From assembly GCA_026545225.1 (NCBI GenBank), contig CM048846.1:53684270-53748269 (forward strand): 64,000 nucleotides of DNA, in the 5' to 3' direction. A program made the position numbers and the translations under genes. Every line of letters begins with the position of its first letter. The first letter of the stretch is position 1. Below, one piece after another: positions 1 to 10,692 of this stretch. This stretch comes from Cornus controversa (taxonomy: Eukaryota; Streptophyta; Magnoliopsida; Cornales; Cornaceae). Below the pieces are notes generated by a model that saw only the letters and a list, made by a program, of their open reading frames with translations, did not search any database and had not been told where the DNA came from.

Positions 1-221
1 TGGTAAAGACGAAGAAAGGTGAGAAAATGGATGAACCATCATTCACTTTCACAAATTTTTATCCCTCCAAATTTGAATAGGAAAAAAGAAAGGTAAGGCT
101 ATTATACATATTTTAAATTACAAAGTTTTTCTTATCTTTCTTTCTCTCTCTCCTAACAAATAAAATAAAGTATTATCTTTTAATATTCTATTCCATTGAA
201 CCAAATAAAAAGAGGAAAGAA
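1..221. other. AT-rich spacer, no gene seen
   Basis: No open frame with coding character and no terminal repeats are visible. It leads into the first copy of the local triplication. Confidence 0.6.
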
Positions 222-549
222 TAGAATCTCTTCTCTAGAAATGTCTCATACATTCCTCCTTTTCTCTCTTCCATTTAATTTTCTTCCTTCCTACCAAACG
301 GAACATTATAGGAGGGAAAAAACAAAAGTCAAACGGTCTGTTCGAGTGTAATTTGACATAATATTAGAAAAGGTCAGTCAATTTAACCCAAATATATAAA
401 ACATTGGTCTTAATTTATTTTCTGGAAATGATATATATTTTGTTGTTGTTAAGTTCTGGAAATAATTTTTCTTGCAACCAATTCACATGTGAAATCCCCA
501 TAATTTGATATGATTTGACGAGGACAAAGTGAGCGAGTAAGTTTCAAAT
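222..549. repeat. local repeat, copy 1 of 3
   Basis: This block recurs at 574-885 and, without its left part, at 2,003-2,232. Shared landmarks in order are a CT-rich stretch ending near ACCAAACGGAA, then GTCAAACGGTCT, then ATTGGTCTTAATTTATTTTC, then TTTGATATGATTTGACGAG and GAGCGAGTAAG. No coding potential is seen. It is a local duplication that may be older element debris. Confidence 0.75.
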
Positions 550-573
550 ATATATATATATATATCAAAATAT

Positions 574-885
574 TGCTTTTCTAGGGATGTCTCATCCATT
601 CCTCTTTCTCTCTCTTGCATATAATTTTCTTCCTTCCTACTAAACGGAAAGAAAAGAAATAAAGGTCAAACGGTCTCTCCGAATGTAATTTGACCTAATC
701 TTACGAGAGGTCAGTCAATTTAATCCAAATATACAATGACATTGGTCTTAATTTATTTTCTAGAAATGATATATATTTTGTTGTTGTTAAGTTGTGAAAA
801 TGATTTTTGTTGTAACCAATTCACACATGAAATCCCCGGAATTTGATATGATTTGACGAGAACAAAGTGAGTGAGTAAGTTTCAA
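574..885. repeat. local repeat, copy 2 of 3
   Basis: Same landmark order as 222-549. A short TA microsatellite (550-567) separates the two copies, so they form an imperfect tandem pair. Confidence 0.75.
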
Positions 886-889
886 AAAA

Positions 890-1640
890 GGAAAAAAGTC
901 TAGTGTGGTCATTTTAACTAAAAAGACAAAGAGGATAGAGTATGTGATTTTTTTTCTCAACGAGTTTTGATACAAACAAAGAAGTGCCTCCATATCTCAT
1001 TCTCAAGTCAAGACTCAAGACCGAGGAAGTACGGACACAGACATGGGTACGACACGACACGAACAAGACGATACAGGAAATTCTAAAAAAAAGACACGGA
1101 CACAACGAGGATACGTGTATAACATAATAATATAATACATTAATATATATTAATTATTCAACAAAAAAAGACTACATTACATAAATACTTTAACTTATCA
1201 TCAATCAATTAAGAACCAAATAAACTTATAAACAAAAATAGACAAATAGATTAAAGAACCATATTTATTTAGTCCTATATATATATTTAGCTAAATTTTT
1301 AATCATAACTTAGTCGCATATAATTTTCTTTCAAAATACTTAAATATACATTACTTCTACGAAGTGTCCAATACGTATTCGAGGAGTGTCCTAAAAAAAT
1401 GTCAGGAGTGTCTGACACAGGTACGGCACCCTCGGTGAGGTGTCTGTACTTTCTAGCTTAAGACCTTACTTACTGTCCATATTATGAAGTCAAGTCATTG
1501 CTCACGGACCACATTAGATAGCAAGTGTTTATCTCCTCCCATTCTCTTTCCATCAAATCAAATTATGTACGAGAGCTTTACCTTGCATCAAAGCCAAATA
1601 TATATTTCTAACATATTTGACCATTATTGTTCCACTAATC
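890..1640. repeat. duplicated segment, copy A (pair of 3,755-4,345)
   Basis: The flanks of this segment match 3,755-4,345. Shared pieces include GAGGATAGAG near the start, ATGAAGTCAAGTCATTGC, ACCACATTAGATAGCAAGTG, and a closing stretch around GCATCAAAGCCAAATATATA. Each copy carries a different inverted-repeat insertion that the other lacks, so each acts as an empty-site control for the other. Confidence 0.75.
1023..1456. mobile_element. TIR element in the duplicated segment (probable MITE)
   Basis: The ends are imperfect inverted repeats: AAGTACGGACACAG on the left pairs with GTGTCTGTACTTTCT on the right. The flanks CTCAAGACC and CTTAAGACC look like a 9-bp target duplication with one mismatch, which would fit a Mutator-like origin; a hAT-like 8-bp duplication is the alternative. 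Copy B of the surrounding segment has AAGACCTTACTT uninterrupted, supporting insertion. The 434-bp interior has repeated CGGACAC/GACACG motifs near both ends and no ORF. Confidence 0.6.
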
Positions 1641-2002
1641 ATCACAATTAATCACCATGACCGAAGATCATTGAAAATAATTTGTGATAAAATTTTTGTT
1701 GATTAATCAAATATGTTAGGAGCAAGATTGAAGATTATTGGTGGTCATGGATGATGATGGTAGTGGTTAGTTATTTCAGAAATCAGATTTTTTTATTGTT
1801 AAATTATTTAGAATTAGAATGGTAAAATCATCCTAAAATCTCTCAAATCATCAAAGGGAATGTCAGTGCAATTACAGCAAAGCAAACCTCAGGAGAAGTC
1901 GTTGTATTTTATTTTATTTGAAATATAATGTGATATTATAATGCAAGGGAAAAATTGTCTTTTCACACTTTAAATTTATTATGGAGAAATAGATTTAGAG
2001 GA

Positions 2003-2232
2003 GATGAAAGAAATAAAGGTCAAACGGTCTCTCCAAGTGTAATTTGACCTAACTTTAGAGGATTAGTGAATTTAACCAAATATATAAAGATATTGGTCTT
2101 AATTTATTTTCTGAAAAATGATATATATTTTTTGCATGTTGTTGTTCTGGAAATGATTTTTTTTGCAACCAATACACACCTGAAATCCCCAGAATTTGAT
2201 ATGATTTCACGAGTACAAAGTGAGCGAGTAAG
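2003..2232. repeat. local repeat, copy 3 of 3
   Basis: Third copy of the block at 222-549 and 574-885, lacking the CT-rich left part. It begins near GGTCAAACGGTCT and ends at GAGCGAGTAAG. Confidence 0.7.
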
Positions 2233-3220
2233 GGTGTGTTCACTAATGAAAACGTTTTCTATTTTTGCGTTAAGAAAAAAATAGAAATATATTCTTGTTT
2301 TTCTGAGTGGAAACAGAAAGTAGAAATAACATTCATTAAAACTTGTTTTGAAAACAAAAACTGTCTTTAGTAACACAAAATTTAATTTTCTATTTTATTT
2401 TTAATTCATCTATTAAAAACTAACATTCAATCACAATAAAAGATATAATTTGCAACTAGTTCAATAATAGTTCCTATTGCTTGCATTAAAAAAAAAACTT
2501 GACATTTACCAAATAAAAAATAAAAAAATTACTCAACTTGATTGTCAACCACCTCTTTCTATAGCACACCCCTTAAATACTTAAAGTCGCAAATCCTAAC
2601 AATACCTAATACATGAACATAAAATACAACATCTAGTTTTTTTTTTCATTTGCTTAAACTCCTAATAACATATACTTGGACTCTTTACCTATATCATATT
2701 CATTTGACTAGCTATTTATAGGCTTTCTGTTGTAATTCCTATTTTTTTTAATGTCTTTTGAATATACAAATCATTAATCATTTATGTCTACATATAAAAA
2801 AACTAACATGTATATCAAGTTTAGGTGATATACTTTATGGAATACTCGATAAATTTATTTTGTAAGAATTGGATAATTTTTCTTTTCTTTTCTTTTTCTT
2901 TCTTTTTTTCATATTTGAACTTGTAACTATTAAACAATACAAAAAAAATTTCCAAGCTAAATGAGTCTTCCATAAGTATGATATCATATATTTGTGAAAA
3001 TTAAATTAAAAAATATGATACAAGTTAAAAGATAATAATATACATAACATGTATATTATAAAGAGATATTATTTATAAGTGAATTTATGCACATTATATA
3101 TTATCATATTAATTTATTATATATTATTTAACTAAGTAGACAAGAAAATGATTCTAATATGTAAATAAGAAAATAATTGTGCAAAAAATCATGGGTGGTG
3201 AAAGTTATGTTTAAGGATAA
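2233..3220. other. AT-rich spacer, no gene seen
   Basis: Homopolymer and TA-rich spacer. It starts with GTGTGTTCACTAATG, which resembles the edge of a small DNA transposon, but no matching right end was found. Nothing codes. Confidence 0.5.
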
Positions 3221-3438
3221 GGATCCTCTACAGCCAAATCTCTCTCCTGATTTTTGCAAACCTTAATCACGCAGTTCAAATTTAGTCTCATTATCATCTT
3301 GTTTAATTTTAGAACTTGTCAATTCAGTTGTAATAGAAATTTTAAATTTGAATTTAACAAGATGATGACGTGACTAAATTTGAACGGCATGATTGAGGTG
3401 TATGGAATTCAGGAGAAAGATTTGGCTGGAGAGGATCC
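3221..3438. mobile_element. foldback MITE with long inverted ends
   Basis: The left arm starts GGATCCTCTACAGCCAAATC and the right arm is its near-perfect reverse complement ending GGAGAGGATCC; about 30 bp pair with two mismatches. Pairing resumes further in around TTCAAATTTAGTC. Immediately to the right (about 3,450-3,490) lies a partial extra copy of one arm. No clear target duplication was found, so family assignment is open. It has no coding capacity. Confidence 0.65.
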
Positions 3439-3697
3439 ATGTCGAATGTATCCTGCAGTTCAGATTTAATCTCCTCATAATCTTGTTTAATATTATATAT
3501 AATTTAACTAAGTGAGTCTCGCTACATTGGAGAAAATATTCTCCTGCTGTAGAAAAGAAACAGAAGAAATATATATATATTTTTATTTTCTCCTCTTTTC
3601 ACAAAAATGAAAATCATTTTTCATTAAAGAGAACAAAAACATTTTATTAAATATAATTTTTTCTTTTATTTTTAACTTTTTAGAAGATAGAAACAAA

Positions 3698-3728
<31 letters not shown>

Positions 3729-3754
3729 TCTCAAAATAAGATCATAGACGTTGC

Positions 3755-4345
3755 TCATAGTCTAGTATGATCATTTTTAGTAAGAAGATAGAGGATAGAG
3801 AATGTAATATTTTTCAACCATACCAACAAAGAACTCCCTCCATATATCAAGACCTTACTTAATGTTCATATCATGAAGTCAAGTCATTGCTTGCGGACCA
3901 CATTGGACAATACTTATCTACTCACCGGTGTGTAGGTGAGCCCTCCTGACCACTCATGTGTTTCAATAAAAAATGAACACATCAGCTTTAATTACAAAAT
4001 TAAATTTAAAATGCAATAAATAAGTATAATAAATGAAGTTTCAAATGCAATAAAAAAGTATAATAAATGAGATTGATCTCATTTATTATATTTATTTATT
4101 ACACTTTAAAACTGATGTGTTCATTTTTTTATTGGAACACATTAGTGATCAGGAGGGCTCACTTACACACTGGTGAGTAGGTAAGTATTGTTCGACCACA
4201 TTAGATAGCAAGTGCTCATCTCCTCCCATTCTCTCTCCATCAAATCAAATTACGTACTGAGACCTTCACCTTGCATCAAAGCCAAATATATATTTCTAAT
4301 ATATTTGATCCATTATTGTTCCACTAATCAACACAATTAATCCAA
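3755..4345. repeat. duplicated segment, copy B (pair of 890-1,640)
   Basis: Matches copy A on both sides of its own insertion. It lacks the 434-bp element of copy A and instead carries the MITE at 3,905-4,193. Confidence 0.75.
3905..4193. mobile_element. Mutator-like MITE with 9-bp target duplication
   Basis: Long inverted ends: GGACAATACTTATCTACTC on the left against GAGTAGGTAAGTATTGTTC on the right, with pairing extending roughly 80 bp inward (CAGGAGGGCTCAC, ATGTGTTC, AATAAA motifs). It is flanked by a perfect 9-bp duplication GACCACATT at 3,896-3,904 and 4,194-4,202. Copy A of the segment has a single GACCACATT-type site near 1,507 with no insert. A 9-bp duplication and long inverted ends are typical of Mutator-like elements. 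It encodes no transposase. Confidence 0.85.
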
Positions 4346-5047
4346 ACAAAACAAACACAGCTAGCAGAAAAGGACGCCTCAATACTACTTCATTGACAAG
4401 TTGCATTCTTCTCTTTCACTCCTATTGTATTATTGTAGCAATTAAGAAGAACAGAGAATAATATGGTTATCCTCTTTTAATTAATACAGTATTTAAAAGT
4501 TTATCCTTTCTAATTTGTTTAAATTTCCTAACCCATCATGATATATATCTCACCATGTTATGTTAGCATACCCCTTCAATTCCTGTAATATAATATACAA
4601 TAAAGATGATCTAATTTTAAAGGTAACAATTTAAGTCTCAAATAAAATAAATACACGGGATACGCAAGACCACGACAGAAAACCCAAAAGAGAATTCAAA
4701 AAATATGCAATAAAAACAAGATTTAACAAAAATCACTCGCTAAAAGCAATTTTAAACCTACTATTTAGTGATATAAGGTAATATGGTAAGAAATCTTCTC
4801 CTTGGTCAATGGCTACAACATTGTAAAGTCATGATCTAAAGAAAAAATAGGAAAAAAAACAAAAGAAAAGTATCAAGAATATTTTGAGTGATATTAAAAT
4901 TATGTTGATGGAAGTGTTGAACAAATAGAAATAGTGTACGTTATTGATTTTTAGAAATTTCAAAATGGAAAAAGACAACCTAATTAAAGAAGAAAATGAC
5001 TGAGAAGGATCCAGTTGAGGTGGGATAAAAGATGGTGCTGGGAGGAA

Positions 5048-5050
<3 letters not shown>
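4346..5050. other. AT-rich spacer, no gene seen
   Basis: No coding frame, terminal repeat or RNA gene recognised. Confidence 0.5.

Positions 5051-5101
<51 letters not shown>
5051..5101. repeat. (TA)n microsatellite
   Basis: Pure alternating TA for about 50 bases. Confidence 0.95.
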
Positions 5102-5102
<1 letters not shown>

Positions 5103-5247
5103 TTATGGCATGACTTTTGGCTTCCATTCGTTTTAAGCTCCTATTTTTGATAAGATTGTCCTACAATACCCAATCAAACCAAATGGATTCCCCTTTGTCT
5201 TTGTAGAGGTTCCAAATATGCTTCCCATGGAAACTCTATTATTAAGT

Positions 5248-5287
5248 GTAGCCAAATGGGGGTAAGCCAATGCCCCCATTTGGCTAC
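5248..5287. repeat. perfect 15-bp hairpin
   Basis: GTAGCCAAATGGGGG at 5,248-5,262 is perfectly complementary to CCCCCATTTGGCTAC at 5,273-5,287, with a 10-base loop. It lies just upstream of the LINE-like fragment. It may be a tiny foldback element or a chance inverted duplication. No T-tract follows, so a terminator reading is not supported. Confidence 0.7.
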
Positions 5288-5328
5288 TTGAGTTAAGGAA
5301 TGATCATAATCTCATATCTAGATCCCAA

Positions 5329-5652
5329 TGGAGTGATGCTGCTAAAGTGGGAGTTGTTATTAATCACAACCAATGGAGAGTTTGCCATAGATTCATTGAT
5401 TTTGTCCCCGCCATTGGAAATGTTGAGCAACTTCATGCCTTTAAATAGGCCTTCAGTTCAAAACTCTGCTATCTGGATGCTCGCTCGCTCCCTCTGGATG
5501 GGAGCATTCAACCTTGGTTTAACCTACGGAGCCCTTCTCTCACCTTCTCCTTATACCTCCTAGTCATATTATGCTCCTTTTGTACTTCGTGTTTTATCAT
5601 TCTAAAATCAACTCCAATCACTGGAAAAAAAAAAAAAAATTTCTTAGTAGTG
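5329..5652 (+). pseudogene. likely LINE 3' end: RNase H-like remnant plus A-rich tail
   Basis: One forward frame starts with AAKVGVVI and continues to codon 39, where an in-frame TAG lies (5,446-5,448). A neighbouring frame reads NGEFAIDSLILSPPLEML. These resemble the start and middle of the RNase H-like domain (RVT_3 type) found at the 3' end of plant L1 elements, with a frame change between them. About 70 bp later comes a block ending in a run of A (5,624-5,638), as expected for a LINE 3' end. The block at 5,574-5,652 recurs at 56,234-56,322. The domain identification comes from memory of the family pattern and is tentative; an unknown host exon remnant is the alternative. Confidence 0.4.
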
Positions 5653-5929
5653 TTATAATTTTAATAATGATAGCATTTTTACGATATATGTATGATTATA
5701 TTTATGATAGTGGATGAATGATTTTATATGGTTTGTGGTGTTTATACATAGATGAGGCTCTAGGGTTTATGTTTTCAATGTAATTTTATGGCAGTTGTAA
5801 AGGGTAAAATAATTGTTGCCCCTAGGCCTAATTTATGTTTATTGCAAATTATTATGTATATCTCACAAAGCCATGTAATAGTTTGTAGAGAATTCATCTC
5901 CAATGGAGAATTATTAAGCCTCTAATCAT

Positions 5930-6103
5930 GGAGAATGTGCCAAAGCATGAAGAAGTTGGAACTTTTTTGAAGTCTAAGCACATGGGGAGAATTGCTCGTG
6001 AGAACTACTTGGAGATTAAGTTTTTTACATGGTTCATGGGGAGAATTGCTCGTGAGAACTACTTGGAGATTAAGTTTTTTACATGGTTAAAGATATAGGT
6101 TAG
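5930..6103 (+). other. short ORF with in-frame 54-bp tandem duplication
   Basis: A short open frame starts at ATG near 5,930 and reads through two copies of a 54-bp unit (5,981-6,034 and 6,035-6,088). Each copy encodes the same 18 residues, including MGRIARENYLEIKFF, before a stop shortly after. The two copies are essentially identical, so the duplication is recent. I do not recognise the protein. It may be a decayed exon or transposon piece beside the LINE-like fragment. Confidence 0.45.
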
Positions 6104-7133
6104 ATAAGTCTCATTTATGATTTTATCTTTATCATGTATGTATAGATGTGTGATTATTATTATATTCTTGAGTAATATTAATATTTATTATTAATATAAA
6201 TAATATTATTTAGTCATATTAATATTCTTTATTAATTAATATAAAATATTTTATTAATTGTACATACTATACTATAATATTATATTATTTTAATTTGGTT
6301 ATTTTATTTATTGACATGTAAAATTTGGCTTTGGATTTTTTTTTTTCCTAGTTACAAAAATTGTTTGCACCCAAAGAGACTTGATCCTTAGAGCTAATGC
6401 TTGCTAGGCCTTTAGATATTTTATTTAATGATCATTTAATAATGTTATCATAAATTATATTACTTACTAATATAAACATTTATTATTATATAAAATAAAT
6501 TATTAATTATACACACTTACAGTATAATATTATTTAATATTAATAGATTATTTTATTTATTGGTTTCATATAACGAACAATTATTATTATTTATATCTTA
6601 TTATTTAATTGGATAAATTTTGTATGGTTATACTCAAAAATATAATATTAGAATTTATTATCTTATTTATTGATAATGTAATGAAAACACAAAAATATAA
6701 TATTATTATTTATATCTTATATATTTATCATAAACAAATTGTTTCATAAATAATATAAATTATATTATTTAACAATATGTATATTTTAATAATGTAAAAT
6801 ATATAATATTATTATCAATAATATAAATATATATATTATTAATTATACATACTACACCAATATTTTTTAATATTATAATTAGGTTATTTTATTTATTAAT
6901 TATATAATATTAGGTTTCATATGTGAAATATCATAAATTATTGTTATTATATAACATTATCAAATTGTACATTTTAACTTAAATTGGTAACTAAATAAAA
7001 ATTGTATTATATATTTTATTTTTTATATTCTGAAAAATATTTAATTAAATTTTATCATTATTGCATAGTTTAATTTATTTCTTATATAATTATTAATAAT
7101 ATAACATTTTTCTTTACGTAGTAATATATGAAG

Positions 7134-7299
7134 TTTTATAAATTATTATTTATTTTTAATATAGTATATGAAATTAAATAATATAACTTTAACTATTATC
7201 TATAAAATTATATTGGTTTTATAAATTATTATTTATTTTTAATATAGTATATGAAATTAAATAATATAACTTTAACTACTATCTATAAACTTATATTGT
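7134..7299. repeat. 2 x 83-bp tandem duplication in the AT-rich field
   Basis: Unit starts TTTTATAAATTATTATTTAT at 7,134 and again at 7,217. The copies differ by only a few bases, so this duplication is much younger than the surrounding field. Confidence 0.8.
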
Positions 7300-9508
7300 A
7301 TATGTTTTATTTATATTTTGAAAAAAAGTAATTAAAACTTTATATTTATAATATATTAACTATATATTTATCATAAATTATTGTTGTTATAAACAGTATT
7401 AATTATATTATTTAGTAATACAGACATTTATTATTAACCACTACACTTTAATATTATTTAATATTAATTGGATTATTTTATTTATAGATCTTTGTTTTAG
7501 TATAAGGGTTAGGTTAATGATCCTCGTTTCATATAAAGAATAATTTATTATCTCATATATTTTATTAGTATAGTTTTAATCATAAATTATTGTTATTTTA
7601 TAACAACGTTATATAATATGTATAAAATTATATGGTACATCATCATTGTTATATAATATAAATTATATTATTTAGGTTATTTTATTTATTAATGATATAA
7701 TATTAGGTTTCATATAAGGAATAATTTATTATGTAATAGTTTTTTAATATAGTTTAATAGTGGAAATATCATACATTTTTGTTATTATATAGCACAACAT
7801 TATCGGTTATCTATAAGATTATATTGTACATTTTAACTTAAAATGGTAACTATCATTGTTATACAATATATTAACTTTATATTTATCACAAATTAATGGG
7901 AACTATCGTAAATTACTTTCATATTTAATGTAATTGGTCTAATATTATGTAAAGAAATACAAACAAATATAATATTATTATTTATACCTTACATGATTTG
8001 TTGTTATTCCATATATTTTGTGTTGAAAATATAATTTATATGAATGTCAAAAATAATTTTACTTTTTATTGTAGAACTAATTGTTTACGCTATATTATAT
8101 AATGTAATTTTTTGATAGTATGTAATAAAAATTTTAAATATCACATATTTTTTTAATTGTTTACGTATGTAATATATGAAATTTTATAAATTATTATTTT
8201 TTTTCAATAAAATATATAAAATTTTATAATATAACTATATCTGTAATCTATAAAATTATATATTTTTTATTTATATTTTGAGACCTCATAGTTATATAAC
8301 ATATGAACTATATATTTTTTCACAAATTAGTGGTCATATAAATATTTATTATTAATTATACATACTACACTATAATATTATTTAATATTAATTAGGTTTC
8401 ATATCATTAATTATTTTCATTTTTAATGTAATTGATATGATATTATGTAAAGAAACACAAATAAATATAATATTATTATTTATATCTTACATGATTTGTT
8501 GTTCATATGCTGTAGAATGTCAAAAATAATTTTACTTATTATACTATGTAAATTTTTAATAGTATGAATAAAAAATTTAAATATCACATATTTTTTAATA
8601 AATTAATTTATAACATTATTTTTCTAATTTAATTAAAAATGTAATATATTTTGTTTACGTAGTTTTGTAATATATGAAATTTTATAAATTATTATTTATT
8701 TTCAATAAATTATATATTATAACATTATAAATTCTCCATAATATTATATTGTACATTTTAAGTTATAATGACAACTAAATATAAATTATTTTATATATTT
8801 TTTAAAAGAATTTAATTAAATCATTATAGTTTTATAATATATTAACTATATATTTATCATAAATTAATGTTGTCATAAATTATATTATTTAATATTATAA
8901 ACAATTATTAATAATATAAAATAAGTTATTAATTATATACACTACACTATAATATTATTTAATATTTGGCATATTATTTTATTTATTGAACATGTAATAT
9001 TGGGTTTCATATAATGAATAATTTATTATGTAAAAAATATCATAACTTAATGGAAACCTTCAAAAACTATTTTGATTTTTAATGTAATTGGTCTAATATT
9101 ATGCAAGGAAATACAAAAAAATATAATTTTATTCCACATTATTTTTGTCGGAAATATAATTTATATTACATAAGTATGCAAAATATATTGTATAATTTCA
9201 TAAATAATTTACTTATTATCATTTAAAAATCTTATGTGTTTATGTTATATTCTACTGTGTAAATTTTCAATAGTATGTAATTAAAATTTTCAATATTACA
9301 TATTTATTAATAAAATAATTCATAACATTATTTTTCTTATCTAATTAATAATGTAATGTATTTTTTGATGTAGTTAGTAATATATGGAATTTTATAAATT
9401 ATTATTTATTTTTAATAAAATATATGAAATTATGTAATATAAGTGTATCTCTAATCTATAAAATCATAAAATGGCAACTAAATATAAATTATATTATATA
9501 GTTTATTT

Positions 9509-10692
9509 TGTGAGTTGCGCGGTGCGGAAGCGGTTGCGAAAAGTATTTTAGAACCTAGAGGGGGGTAAATAGGATCACTTGCTCGTTTGCTTAATTTTTA
9601 ATTAATTCAATTTTAAGTCCAATTAATCAAACAATTAAAGCAAGCAAATAAATAAAGTGCAAGTAAAGAAAAGAATGCATCAGATATACGTGGAAACCCA
9701 AGGCGGGAAAAACCACGGAGGGAGGCGGCACGCCTCAGGGAACCAATTCACTATGATGAAGCAAAGTACAACAGACTCTGTCTCAGTCTCACACCCCTCT
9801 TCACTCTGTCAAGGATCTGATGCGGAACACCTCAGGCTTATGATTGCGACAACACGTCCAACTGCTGCAGACTTTCGGCTAACGTCACCACCCTTACAGA
9901 AAGGTTGCTGGAAGAACCAAAATACTCAGCAAGTATTTTGTTCCCTTCGTAGTGCAATCTGGTCACCTTTCTTCCTCAGCAAGCAAGCAAGCGAAGAACC
10001 TTCAATCCAATGTTCTGATCAGCAAATCGATTTGATGCAGTCTCTGAGCAGCTAATCAGAAGTAGAACACCATCCTAAAAATCACTCGTGTAGTATGGAT
10101 GTGTGTTCTTAAAACTATATAAACCCTAATTATTATGTATATACTTTCTCTCTTTAAAAATAATATTTCAGGGCTTCTCTTGTAGAAAAAATATGAATAC
10201 ATATATATAGGCAAGGAAGTCCTAATTCTACTTGGAAAAGAAGTTGAATACCAAAATAGAACTTTCCTAGAAGTTTCAAACCCAATAGGAATCAGAATTT
10301 TCGTCAAAAACTATTTCCTATTTGGAACAGGCTAAGTGGGACCGGTGCCAAATAAATAGGACCGGTGGGACTTTTTGAAAACCTGCAGAAACTAAACTGC
10401 CGAGAAAAGTTGGACCGGTCCTAAATATTGGGGACCGGTCCTACTTTGAAAAATCCTAAAATTTTCATTTAAACCCTGGTTTTTCAAAATAGGCTCGGAA
10501 CTAAAAAGTGCAGAGTGTCCTCACCATACTTACCTGTACTCTATGGTGTTCATACTGATTTGTCGGCTTCCATGCACTTGAGTGTCAGCTCGAAGATGTC
10601 GATGATCGATACAAAGAATAATCCAAAAATTACAACTCGATCAATCAGGTTTTGATCACCGAAATATGCCAATTACAAATTTATATCTCACA
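9509..10692 (-). repeat. 3' LTR of the 9,509-17,063 element
   Basis: TG...CA ends (TGTGAGTTGCGC at left, TATCTCACA at right on the plus strand). Its pair is 15,930-17,063. It contains repeated ACCGGT-bearing motifs, for example around 10,340-10,440. A purine tract (AAAGGGGGAGA on the minus strand) abuts the right edge at 10,693. Confidence 0.9.

Larger units (their letters stand above)
5640..9508. repeat. extremely AT-rich degenerate repeat field, left part
   Basis: Very AT-rich and without coding frames. Motifs recur many times with divergence: ATTAATTATACATACTACAC, ATATTAGGTTTCATATAA, TTGGTCTAATATTATGTAAA, and ATAAATTATTATTTATTTTT. Instances of the TACTACACTATAATATTATT motif lie near 6,260, 6,850, 7,440, 8,350 and 8,930, suggesting a decayed long-unit tandem array. 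The field resumes at 17,064 after the LTR element, so the element inserted into it. Confidence 0.6.
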
